Assembly: GCF_007097245.1 (NCBI RefSeq)
Contig: NZ_VJZT01000012.1
Span: forward strand, 1-64,000
Direction: 5' to 3'
Length of the DNA stretch: 64,000 bases
Origin: Flavobacterium restrictum
GTDB lineage: Bacteria > Bacteroidota > Bacteroidia > Flavobacteriales > Flavobacteriaceae
Part shown: one piece after another, positions 27,954 through 35,653 of the stretch
Layout of the letters: each line of letters opens with the position of its first letter
Numbering within the stretch: the first letter of the stretch is position 1
Position numbers and translations under genes: made by a program
Notes under the pieces: model-generated
What the model saw: only the letters and a program-made list of their open reading frames with translations
Databases searched by the model: none
Told to the model about the DNA's origin: nothing

Positions 27954-28148
27954 TTAAAGAACTGCTACTTTAGCAGCAACTTTACCTTTTCTTCCTTCTT
28001 CTTCTTCATAGCTAACTCTGTCACCTTCGCGCAATTCTTCCGCGTTGATTCCTGATGCATGAACAAAAATGTCTTTTCCTGTTTCTTCGTCTGTAATGAA
28101 TCCGTAACCTTTAGATTCATTGAAAAATTTAACTGTACCTGTACGCAT
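27954..28148 (-). CDS. Cold shock domain protein, CspA family
   Basis: A 64-residue single cold-shock domain. RNP1 is KGYGFI and RNP2 is DIFVHAS, preceded by GTVKFFNESKG. It is an RNA/single-stranded-DNA-binding chaperone. The length and fold match the CspA family, with a slightly acidic C-terminal half. A TACATTTG box lies 30 bases upstream and a terminator downstream, so it is a single-gene unit. The frame from 28180 is an out-of-frame shadow. Confidence 0.93.
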   Translation of the reverse strand: MRTGTVKFFNESKGYGFITDEETGKDIFVHASGINAEELREGDRVSYEEEEGRKGKVAAKVAVL

Positions 28149-28177
28149 TGTAATAATAATAATAATTTATAATGAGG

Positions 28178-28185
28178 CAAATGTA
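28178..28185 (-). promoter_or_regulatory. -7 promoter box of the cold shock gene
   Basis: Minus-strand TACATTTG matches TAnnTTTG, about 30 bases before the ATG. Confidence 0.45.
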
Positions 28186-28259
28186 ATCTTTAATATAATA
28201 CGAAAGTTATTCTTGCATTATTTTTTTGTAAAAATATTGATTTACAGTTGTTTCGGCTT

Positions 28260-30011
28260 TTATTTTAAACTTAATTGAATATGTAATTCGTTTAATTGCA
28301 ATTCATCAATAGTTGATGGCGCATCAATCATTACATCTCTACCCGAATTATTTTTTGGGAAAGCAATGAAATCACGAATGGTTTCTTGACCACCTAAAAT
28401 GGCCACTAATCGGTCTAGACCGAAGGCTAAACCTCCGTGTGGCGGTGCTCCAAACTGAAACGCATCCATTAGGAAACCAAATTGCGCTTTGGCTTCTTCC
28501 TCGGTGAAACCTAAATATTTAAACATTAATTGTTGCGTCGCTTTATCGTGTATACGAATAGAACCACCTCCAATTTCGTTCCCGTTCAAGACCATATCAT
28601 AAGCATTGGCACGCACTTTCCCCGGGTTTGTTTCCAGTAAGCGCATGTCTTCAGGTTTTGGCGAGGTAAAGGGATGGTGCATGGCGTGATAGCGTCCGCT
28701 TTCTTCGTCGAATTCTAGTAAAGGAAAATCCACTACCCAAAGTGGTGCGAATTCAGCTGGATTTCTTAATCCTAAACGTGTGGCTAATTCCATTCTCAAA
28801 GCCGAAAGTTGTGTTCTTGTTTTATCAGCTGAGCCAGAAAGCACAAAAATCATATCGCCAGCAACGGCTCCTGTGGTTTTTGCCCAATTGGTCAAATCGT
28901 CCTGATCGTAGAATTTATCTACGGAAGATTTGAAAGTGCCATCTTCGTTGCATTTTACATAAACCATTCCGCTTGCACCTACTTGTGGACGTTTTACCCA
29001 GTCAATTAAGGCGTCAATTTCTTTACGGGTATAATTTCCTGCTCCTGGAACTGCTATTCCAACTACTAATTCGGCAGCATTGAAAACTGGGAATTCTTTG
29101 TGTTGTGCAAATGCGTTCAATTCACCAAATTCCATTCCGAAACGAATGTCTGGTTTGTCATTTCCGTACGTTTTCATGGCATATTCGTAAGTAATTCTGG
29201 GGAATTTAGCGACTTCGATGCCTTTTATTTCTTTTAATAAATGTCTAGTCAACCCTTCAAATACATTCAAAATATCTTCTTGCTCGACAAAAGCCATTTC
29301 GCAATCGATTTGTGTAAATTCGGGTTGTCTATCGGCACGCAAATCCTCGTCACGGAAACATTTTACTATTTGAAAATATTTATCCATGCCACCCACCATC
29401 AATAATTGTTTGAACGTTTGTGGCGATTGTGGCAAAGCATAGAATTGCCCTGCATTCATTCGAGAAGGAACAACGAAATCTCTAGCTCCTTCTGGTGTTG
29501 ACTTGATTAAGTAAGGTGTTTCTACTTCGCAAAAATCCAAATCAGATAAGTATTTGCGTACTTCCATCGCTACTTTATGACGGAAAAGCAAGCTGTTTTT
29601 CACCGGATTTCTACGAATATCCAAGTAACGGTATTTCATTCTAATATCTTCTCCACCATCAGTTTCGTCTTCAATGGTAAATGGAGGAGTCAGCGATGCG
29701 TTTAGAATTTTTAATTCAGATACTAATATTTCGATTTCTCCCGTTGGGATATTTTTGTTTTTGGCTTCACGCTCAATAACGCTTCCCTTTACTTGGATTA
29801 CATATTCGCGACCAAGCGTTTTTGCAGCATCAAAAACGGCTTTTATGGAGCGACTTTCGTCAAAAATTAATTGCGTTATTCCGTATCGGTCTCTTAAATC
29901 TACCCAATTCATAAATCCTTTATCGCGTGATTTTTGAACCCAACCGGCAAGTGTAACTTCTGTATTGATGTGAGAGGCGTTTAATTCACCGCAATTATGA
30001 CTTCTGTACAT
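28260..30011 (-). CDS. aspS: Aspartyl-tRNA synthetase
   Basis: A 583-residue class IIb synthetase of the long bacterial type. It has an N-terminal OB-fold ([19 protein letters not shown]), the catalytic core with motif 2 ([19 protein letters not shown]), the bacterial GAD insertion (about 290-420) and motif 3 ([14 protein letters not shown]). Because asnS is also present, it probably acts only on tRNA-Asp. A TAAATTTG box lies 47 bases upstream of the ATG at 30011. Confidence 0.97.
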   Translation of the reverse strand: MYRSHNCGELNASHINTEVTLAGWVQKSRDKGFMNWVDLRDRYGITQLIFDESRSIKAVFDAAKTLGREYVIQVKGSVIEREAKNKNIPTGEIEILVSELKILNASLTPPFTIEDETDGGEDIRMKYRYLDIRRNPVKNSLLFRHKVAMEVRKYLSDLDFCEVETPYLIKSTPEGARDFVVPSRMNAGQFYALPQSPQTFKQLLMVGGMDKYFQIVKCFRDEDLRADRQPEFTQIDCEMAFVEQEDILNVFEGLTRHLLKEIKGIEVAKFPRITYEYAMKTYGNDKPDIRFGMEFGELNAFAQHKEFPVFNAAELVVGIAVPGAGNYTRKEIDALIDWVKRPQVGASGMVYVKCNEDGTFKSSVDKFYDQDDLTNWAKTTGAVAGDMIFVLSGSADKTRTQLSALRMELATRLGLRNPAEFAPLWVVDFPLLEFDEESGRYHAMHHPFTSPKPEDMRLLETNPGKVRANAYDMVLNGNEIGGGSIRIHDKATQQLMFKYLGFTEEEAKAQFGFLMDAFQFGAPPHGGLAFGLDRLVAILGGQETIRDFIAFPKNNSGRDVMIDAPSTIDELQLNELHIQLSLK

Positions 30012-30058
30012 GTTTTATATTTTAAATTACTATCAAGTCCATATTTTGAACTAGGGTG

Positions 30059-30066
30059 CAAATTTA
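30059..30066 (-). promoter_or_regulatory. -7 promoter box of aspS
   Basis: Minus-strand TAAATTTG matches TAnnTTTG. No clear -33 element. Confidence 0.45.
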
Positions 30067-30164
30067 GTACTAATTATTAATAATATGGGTAAAAATCAGG
30101 TTTTGGAACAAACATAAAAGAATTTTTATATGGCAATTAAACTAGAATATTTTTTTATTTTACC

Positions 30165-30193
30165 AAAAAATAGGTTCGTATTTAGCGAACCTA
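30165..30193 (-). terminator. Terminator of the kinase/regulator operon
   Basis: TAGGTTCG (30171-30178) pairs with CGAACCTA (30186-30193). On the minus strand a T-run follows. It lies about 25 bases past the response-regulator stop. Confidence 0.75.
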
Positions 30194-30216
30194 TTAGAAA
30201 TTTATGGATTTATGTT

Positions 30217-30915
30217 TTATGCTAAAAGTCCTTTATTTTTGGCAATATTGACTAAATCTGTATCAGTTCCATTTTCCATTTTTAATAACACTTTTAAATT
30301 TTCTTTACGACGTTCGATAGCACTTATTGAAATGGGAATGTATTGTGGCATTGCTGCCATTTTTGTCCCTTTTGATAATTGAAACAAAATTTGTTTGTCG
30401 ATTTGGTCAATTTCTATCGTATCGTTTTGCAATTGACTTAAGAGTTGTAAAACAGACTGGCTGTAATATTTTTCGTTTTTCAATATTTTATCGAAAGCAA
30501 AAAGTAATTCATTAAAGGTCAAATCATTTTTTATGACTAGACCGCTCGGATTTATGTCTTTTATTATTGTTTTTATTCGCAATGATTCTGTGTACATCGT
30601 GAGTAGAATAATCTTGCAATTGGGCATTGTTTTGAGAAGTAATTTAGCTAAATCCTCGCCTGAAAAAATTCCTTTTTCTTCGTAAGGGGGTATACTTATA
30701 TCTAAAAAAGCAATGTCATAAGGAACTATTTCAGGATTTATTATGGCTTCATATCCTGATTTACAATCTTTGGACTGCGTAATTGCAAAATCATATTCAT
30801 TTGGGTTATATCGGGTAATGGCGTTTTTGTATCCTTCTATTATAAAAGGATGGTCGTCTACGATTAAAATATTGTTTTTAATCCTAGTTTTTACATCAAT
30901 TGACTCGGTTTTCAT
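30217..30915 (-). CDS. Response regulator, receiver plus LuxR-type helix-turn-helix
   Basis: A 232-residue regulator of the NarL/FixJ type. The receiver domain (15-135) has the acidic pair D20-D21 and phospho-acceptor D72 in AFLDISIPP. The C-terminal part (about 170-225) carries a LuxR-type helix-turn-helix (LFQLSKGTKMAAM...ISISAIERRKENLKVLL). It lies 18 bases after the sensor kinase gene in the same direction, so the two form a two-component pair. Targets unknown. Confidence 0.9.
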   Translation of the reverse strand: MKTESIDVKTRIKNNILIVDDHPFIIEGYKNAITRYNPNEYDFAITQSKDCKSGYEAIINPEIVPYDIAFLDISIPPYEEKGIFSGEDLAKLLLKTMPNCKIILLTMYTESLRIKTIIKDINPSGLVIKNDLTFNELLFAFDKILKNEKYYSQSVLQLLSQLQNDTIEIDQIDKQILFQLSKGTKMAAMPQYIPISISAIERRKENLKVLLKMENGTDTDLVNIAKNKGLLA

Positions 30916-30933
30916 TACTGCGTAGGTTTTTAG

Positions 30934-32955
30934 TTAAGTTGGAACATTAACTGTAATAGTTGTTCCTTCTCCTATTTTTGAAATTATTGTAACTGTGCCA
31001 TTACATTCATTGGTTCTATAAATTATATTTTGTAAACCAATGCCTTTTTTAGCTTTCTTGACATTATAACCAATGCCGTTGTCGCTGATTACCAAAACTA
31101 AATTGTCTAATTCTTTTTTAAACTCAATAATTATGGTAGTTGCCTTGGCGTATTTATTACTGTTTTGAAGGGCTTCTTGTACAATACGATACAAATTGAT
31201 TTTAGTAGCATTACTAATTAATTCCCATTTGATTGACGCGTCAATATTGGAAATTAATTTGGACGTATAGGTGTTTTTTTGCTTTTCAAATAAATCTTCC
31301 ACCAATACTACGAAGTTATTAATTAAATCCGACTTTTCTCGGTTCAAATCATGTGAAATTTCACGAATGTCTTGTTCGATATTTTTTAATTCCGTGAGGT
31401 AATCATTTCTTTTCTCAAAGGCAGTTTGGTCATTGATTTGATTCAAGCTGTCTAGATTAATACGTACGCCAAACATACGTCCTAAAACACCGTCGTGAAG
31501 TTCTCTTGCAACTCGTTTTTTTTCGATGAGACGGCTGCTTTCAATGGCTGTTTGTTGCGAAATTATTAGGTTGTAAATTTCGGTATTTGCCTTTTGCTGT
31601 TCCTGTTTAAATAGGAGTGCTCGGTGTTTGGCTCGTTGGGTTATACTAATAAAAGTAAAGGCAGTTAGGAGCAAAACAAGTCCAAATACATAGAGCAAAT
31701 TCCTGTTTTGAATTACTAAATCGGTGTTTTCGTTTTTTATTTCATCGGTTTCGTATTCAATTCGCGAGAATTTATCACCTATTTTTCGTTCGGCTTTTTG
31801 AAGACTGTCGTTGATGTGAATGTATTCTTTGGAGTATCGAGTGGCATTTTTGGGCTCGACAAGTGCGATTTGTTTGAGTGCCGCCAAAACATTTCTAAAA
31901 TTTTTTGCTTTTCTAGAAGTGGTAAGTGCTTCGTTGGCATATTGTATCGCTTTTACAGAATCTTTTTGATAGGCATAAAACTCCGATAAGTGTATTTTGT
32001 TTATGAATACACCAGATGTTAATTGTAAGCTGTCCCTTATTTTCAATGATTTTATAAATTCTTCAGGAAGGCTATCGAGCTCTTTTAATTTAAATTTGGA
32101 ATACGCTAAATTATCTACTAGCATAGCATATAAGGCAGGTTTGTCTATTTTCAATTTTTTTTGGGACAAGCCTTCTTGAAAATATTTTTTAGCTTTACTA
32201 TGTTCATTCAAGTTTTGATAGACATACCCAATATTGTTTAGGGATGTTGCTTTTGACTGAAAAACGTTAGGAATCACTTTGTCATCAATGCTTTCAAGTG
32301 CCTTGTTATGAAATTCAATTGCTTTGTTATAATCACCTATTTCATTGTAAATAGCACCCAATAGATTGTTTGCGTCATACAAAATATCATTTGCTTTTTC
32401 TCCTTTTATAACTTTTAAGGCATTAAAAACGGCAATTTCTCCTCCCAAAAAGTCACTTTCCCCATACTGTAAATTCGCTTTACTTAATCGAGTTCTTGCT
32501 AAATTATAGTTGTCATTAAGCTTTAAATACATTTTTTCAGCTTTAAAATAATACATAAATGCACTATCTGAAATGCCTTGTGAGACGTAATAATCTCCTA
32601 AATAAGTGAATGCTTTTGCAGTGTTTATATTGTCTTTTCCTATTTCTGCATTTTTTATAATTAAACGAACTGTTTTTTTGTAATCATTCCAATCGTTCAT
32701 GTTGTAATACCTATTAGCTATTTTAAATAGATTTATTCTATTAATTGAATCATTTTCCTGATTAATAATGATTTCAAAAGCTTTCTGGTTGTATTCTTTT
32801 TTTTTAGTTAAGGTGAGACTGTCGTCGTTAGCCAAAGATAAATATGAAGAGAGACTGTCATTTGTTAGACTTACTGAATTTTCATTGTTGTTCTTTTTGG
32901 TACATCCAAAAAGAACAACAATGAAAATGACAAGTATGAGGAGAGATTTTTTCAA
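30934..32955 (-). CDS. TPR sensor histidine kinase, HisKA_3 type
   Basis: A 673-residue kinase. Residues 1-18 form a lipoprotein-type signal ending LFGC18. Residues 30-390 hold about six to eight TPR repeats, for example around 111-145, 193-222 and 232-265. A membrane helix is at 419-440, then a short coiled coil, the dimerisation/phospho-acceptor box with H487 (KKRVARELHDGVLGRM) and a HATPase domain with N-box QEALQNSNKYA (593-603), DNGIGY and GIGLQN. The sensory TPR part is predicted to be periplasmic. The frame opens with TTG at 32955; no in-frame ATG precedes the signal peptide. An ATG at 32969 is out of frame by one base across an A7 run. A TATTTTTG box is at 32983-32976. Confidence 0.88.
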   Translation of the reverse strand: MKKSLLILVIFIVVLFGCTKKNNNENSVSLTNDSLSSYLSLANDDSLTLTKKKEYNQKAFEIIINQENDSINRINLFKIANRYYNMNDWNDYKKTVRLIIKNAEIGKDNINTAKAFTYLGDYYVSQGISDSAFMYYFKAEKMYLKLNDNYNLARTRLSKANLQYGESDFLGGEIAVFNALKVIKGEKANDILYDANNLLGAIYNEIGDYNKAIEFHNKALESIDDKVIPNVFQSKATSLNNIGYVYQNLNEHSKAKKYFQEGLSQKKLKIDKPALYAMLVDNLAYSKFKLKELDSLPEEFIKSLKIRDSLQLTSGVFINKIHLSEFYAYQKDSVKAIQYANEALTTSRKAKNFRNVLAALKQIALVEPKNATRYSKEYIHINDSLQKAERKIGDKFSRIEYETDEIKNENTDLVIQNRNLLYVFGLVLLLTAFTFISITQRAKHRALLFKQEQQKANTEIYNLIISQQTAIESSRLIEKKRVARELHDGVLGRMFGVRINLDSLNQINDQTAFEKRNDYLTELKNIEQDIREISHDLNREKSDLINNFVVLVEDLFEKQKNTYTSKLISNIDASIKWELISNATKINLYRIVQEALQNSNKYAKATTIIIEFKKELDNLVLVISDNGIGYNVKKAKKGIGLQNIIYRTNECNGTVTIISKIGEGTTITVNVPT

Positions 32956-32975
32956 TAGTTTTTTTGCATTATGAC

Positions 32976-32983
32976 CAAAAATA
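32976..32983 (-). promoter_or_regulatory. -7 promoter box of the TPR kinase operon
   Basis: Minus-strand TATTTTTG matches TAnnTTTG. Transcription would start near 32970, right at the out-of-frame ATG (32969) and only about 15 bases before the TTG start. Confidence 0.45.
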
Positions 32984-33003
32984 GTAAAACTATTGAAATA
33001 AAA

Positions 33004-33029
33004 AAAGGGCTACCATAAAATGATAGCCC
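33004..33029 (-). terminator. Terminator of the repeat-peptide gene
   Basis: On the minus strand GGGCTATCA (33029-33021) pairs with TGGTAGCCC (33015-33007) around a 5-base loop, followed by a T-run of seven. Confidence 0.85.
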
Positions 33030-33054
33030 TAATATAAAATTTGATGCTTTTTAA

Positions 33055-33297
33055 TTAATCTACTTTTTTGTTTCCACCAACGCTGCTTCCGCCATTAATG
33101 TCAACTTTTTTGTTTCCACCAACGCTGCTTCCACCATTAATGTCAACTTTTTTATTTCCACCAACACTACTTCCACCATTGATTTCAATTGAAGTATTTT
33201 TTTCATTGATGTTTTTGGCTGCTTTTTCATTTGAAGTAAATGATGTTAATACCATTACTAATGAGAATAATCCGATGGTTAAGATAGTTTTTTTCAT
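33055..33297 (-). CDS. Small exported protein with three 14-residue tandem repeats
   Basis: An 80-residue protein. Residues 1-22 are a signal peptide (MKKTILTIGLFSLVMVL...). A short Lys/Asn-rich segment follows, then three tandem copies of INGGSSVGGNKKVD, the last ending exactly at the stop codon. The DNA repeat is 42 bp and nearly perfect. It has its own terminator and lies between the TPR kinase operon and the LytTR gene. I know of no function. The repeat design recalls repeat-containing secreted peptides or small surface proteins. A link with the neighbouring sensor kinase is only a guess from position. Confidence 0.75.
   Translation of the reverse strand: MKKTILTIGLFSLVMVLTSFTSNEKAAKNINEKNTSIEINGGSSVGGNKKVDINGGSSVGGNKKVDINGGSSVGGNKKVD
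33058..33183. repeat. 42-bp tandem repeat, three copies
   Basis: Three in-frame copies (period 42) make up the 3' half of the small exported-protein gene. The copies differ by a few third-position changes only. Confidence 0.85.
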
Positions 33298-33469
33298 GAT
33301 TTGGGGTTTATGTTTATACGTTTTTTAAAGGTTTTTGCCACTATTATTGCTTAATGACATAGTAAAAGTATACAGCAACTCCTGAATTAGAATGAAAAAA
33401 AATGCGTTTGTGGTAGAATGAGTTCGTTTGATAGTGAATACTGGTCAAATTTGGGTAAATGACTTTTTT

Positions 33470-34264
33470 TTAAATTTCGAGATAGTTTCCAGCCGAAATC
33501 TCACTAATTATAAGGTCAATATTAGTCTTGTAGGTTTTTGAAAAGGGAAGTTTTGTAGTGGTGTTTTTGATATAACACACGGTATTTCCAGTATGAATTC
33601 TAGAAATGTAATTTTTATTTACAATATAACTGTTGTGAATGCGCACGAATGGTTGGGGTACTAGTGCTTCAAAATGTTTTAGTGTTTTGAAAGCGGTAAC
33701 GATTTCGCCATTATTTAAATGTAAATCCGTTGAATTATTGTCGGCTTGCAAATAACAAATGTCATTGGCATTAATGTACCGGTAATCGCCATAGGATTTT
33801 ATGCACAATACAAGAGGTTGTTGGGCTTGAAGTTGAACTGGTTTTTCAGGATTAATGGTATTTGTTGCAGGTTTTGGGTCTTCCTGCGGTACTGATTTAT
33901 CCAACTTCAAAAGCAATTTGATCAAATCGATACGGGCTACTGGTTTTATAAAATAATCGGTAACTTGATGTTTTATACACTCATAAGTGAAGTCTTTTTT
34001 GGTTGTAGTGATAATTATTTTTGGAATGACGTTCAAATAACGGTGTAATTCATTCAGGAGTGTTATTGATAAATTACTATTTGGATCCGTTGGGTCAATT
34101 TCTAAAAAAACTAGTTGCGGGTTGTATTCTAATATTAAGTTCAAACCGTCTTCATAATTTTGAGCTTTTCCTACAAAAGAAAGTTCCAAAAAACAATCAG
34201 CCACAGCTTTGGTTTTCAGGATACTGTCTTCATTGTCGTCAATGATTATGTATGAATACGTCAT
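33470..34264 (-). CDS. LytTR-family response regulator with atypical receiver
   Basis: A 264-residue protein started at the ATG at 34264; one codon upstream is a TTG. The receiver domain (about 3-120, numbered from the TTG) has the acidic pair D10-D11 and the switch lysine region YFIKPV. The expected phospho-acceptor Asp in the 'LVFL-D-I' strand is Glu56 (LVFLEIDP). A linker (about 130-150) and a LytTR DNA-binding domain (about 155-260: DICYLQADNNSTDLHL, FVRIHNSYIVN) follow. LytTR domains bind direct repeats two helical turns apart, and such a repeat lies at 34412-34444 upstream. No histidine kinase of the LytS type is adjacent. With Glu the protein may act without phosphorylation. Confidence 0.88.
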   Translation of the reverse strand: MTYSYIIIDDNEDSILKTKAVADCFLELSFVGKAQNYEDGLNLILEYNPQLVFLEIDPTDPNSNLSITLLNELHRYLNVIPKIIITTTKKDFTYECIKHQVTDYFIKPVARIDLIKLLLKLDKSVPQEDPKPATNTINPEKPVQLQAQQPLVLCIKSYGDYRYINANDICYLQADNNSTDLHLNNGEIVTAFKTLKHFEALVPQPFVRIHNSYIVNKNYISRIHTGNTVCYIKNTTTKLPFSKTYKTNIDLIISEISAGNYLEI

Positions 34265-34411
34265 CAATAGTTTTTACTAAATAGTTTAGTTTTTTATCAG
34301 CTTTAGTAATTGAAATTGGCTTGCATTACAGCTAGTTTTGGTAAACTAATTGGAAATTATTAATGCTTTAACTAGCTAAAAATAAACAATACACTGTTTT
34401 TTAGGGTCTGT

Positions 34412-34444
34412 TGTTAACACATTAGCGCTCAATGTTAACAGATT
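34412..34444. promoter_or_regulatory. Direct repeat TGTTAACA(C/G)ATT, candidate LytTR site
   Basis: TGTTAACACATT (34412-34423) recurs as TGTTAACAGATT (34433-34444), a period of exactly 21 bp. The spacing of two helical turns is what LytTR dimers use on DNA. The LytTR gene starts 148 bases away, facing outward. Confidence 0.55.
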
Positions 34445-34679
34445 ATGGTGAAATGCAAATAAATCCGTTGAACTGCATATTTTAAAATTATGAATGATCA
34501 GGCAAAGATTCGATTTCTAATTTTGTACCGCTATGGAACAATTGATTTTGTGCTTTACTGAAATCCTAACTTTAGTCACAATCAATCAAATGACTTAATT
34601 TGGATTTAAAAGTCTATTATTGAAGATTTTTGTTTTAAGAAAATTGAATTCCATATAAAAATTAAGACTATTTAAACAA

Positions 34680-34707
34680 TTGTAATAGAAAATATAATTT
34701 ATATTTG
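34680..34707 (+). promoter_or_regulatory. Promoter of the Bax-inhibitor-1 gene
   Basis: TTG (34680-34682), 17 bases, then TATATTTG (34700-34707), which fits TAnnTTTG. The leader to the ATG at 34733 is about 20 bases. Confidence 0.6.
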
Positions 34708-34732
34708 ATCCAATAAAAAATAAACAGAAACT

Positions 34733-35506
34733 ATGGCATTCAATTCTAAAAATCCGTTTTTAACTAACAAAACTTTTTCGACAGCTACTGTTTCCAAAAA
34801 AGACGAAGTACATCAAGCCACTGTCTTGGGTTACGACACCGAGATGACTTTGTCAGGAACAATTAATAAAAGTTTGATCCTGTTTTTATTGCTAACTGCA
34901 TCGGCAACGGTGATTTGGTGGTTAACATTTAATGGTATGAATCCTATAATTCCAGCTTTTGGAGGCGCTATAATTGGATTGATTTTGGTTGTGACCTCGG
35001 CTTTCAAACCGCAATTATCTCCATATTTAGCACCTGGTTATGCGTTATTTGAAGGACTTTTTATAGGAGGAATATCAGCCATTTTTGAAGCTCGTTATCC
35101 TGGGATTGTTATTCAGGCTGTTGGAGCTACGTTTGTTACTTTTTTGGTTTGTTTGGGACTTTATAAATACAAAATTGTAAAAGTAACCGAGCAATTCAAA
35201 TCGGTTGTGCTTGCCGCAACGCTTGCCATTGCTACCTATTATCTTGTTTCATGGTTATTCTCGATGTTTACTAGTTTTACACCGGTACATTACGGGAATT
35301 CAGGAATGAGCATTGGGATTAGCGTGTTTGTAATTGTAATTGCTGCTTTGAATTTGTTCTTGGATTTTGACCGAATAGAAAAAGGTGCGGAACAAAAAAT
35401 GCCCAAATACATGGAATGGTATGGCGCAATGGGTTTAATGATTACTTTAGTTTGGTTGTATATCGAGTTTTTGCGATTGCTTTCTAAACTATCGAGCAAA
35501 AACTAA
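34733..35506 (+). CDS. Bax inhibitor-1 / YccA family membrane protein
   Basis: A 257-residue inner-membrane protein. After a soluble N-terminal 45 residues come seven hydrophobic segments between about 47 and 250. Family patterns include ALFEGLFIGGISAIFEARYPGIV and the end FDRIEKGAEQKMPKYMEWYGAMGLMITLVWLYIEFLRLL. BI-1 proteins are pH-sensitive Ca2+ leak channels in the bacterial homologue studied (BsYetJ); the physiological role here is unknown. The N-terminus is longer than in E. coli YccA, as is usual for this Bacteroidota branch. Single-gene unit with its own promoter and terminator. Confidence 0.9.
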   Translation: MAFNSKNPFLTNKTFSTATVSKKDEVHQATVLGYDTEMTLSGTINKSLILFLLLTASATVIWWLTFNGMNPIIPAFGGAIIGLILVVTSAFKPQLSPYLAPGYALFEGLFIGGISAIFEARYPGIVIQAVGATFVTFLVCLGLYKYKIVKVTEQFKSVVLAATLAIATYYLVSWLFSMFTSFTPVHYGNSGMSIGISVFVIVIAALNLFLDFDRIEKGAEQKMPKYMEWYGAMGLMITLVWLYIEFLRLLSKLSSKN

Positions 35507-35529
35507 TTAATTTAGAAACAAATTAGGCA

Positions 35530-35570
35530 AAAGCCTCAAAAGAATTGCATTCTTTTGAGGCTTTTTTTTT
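35530..35570. terminator. Terminator of the Bax-inhibitor-1 gene
   Basis: AAGCCTCAAAAGAA (35531-35544) pairs perfectly with TTCTTTTGAGGCTT (35550-35563), followed by a T-run. It also faces the end of the convergent DUF5686 gene. Confidence 0.85.
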
Positions 35571-35653
35571 GGATTTAATTGTGAAAACCTTTTTTAATAC
35601 TAAAAAGGACAGTTTTACTTTTTTTGATTATTGGATCTTTAATCTAAAAAGAA

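Larger units (their letters stand above)
34268..34732. other. Divergent intergenic region with regulatory sites
   Basis: These 465 bases between the LytTR gene (minus) and the Bax-inhibitor-1 gene (plus) contain no gene. They hold a pair of TGTTAACA boxes at 34412-34444 and the promoter of the plus-strand gene at 34680-34707. The rest is AT-rich without clear structure. Confidence 0.6.

Noticed and set aside
33058..33183. Possible CRISPR array
   Set aside because: The 42-bp units are directly adjacent without spacers and are coding. No array with spacers was seen anywhere in the window.
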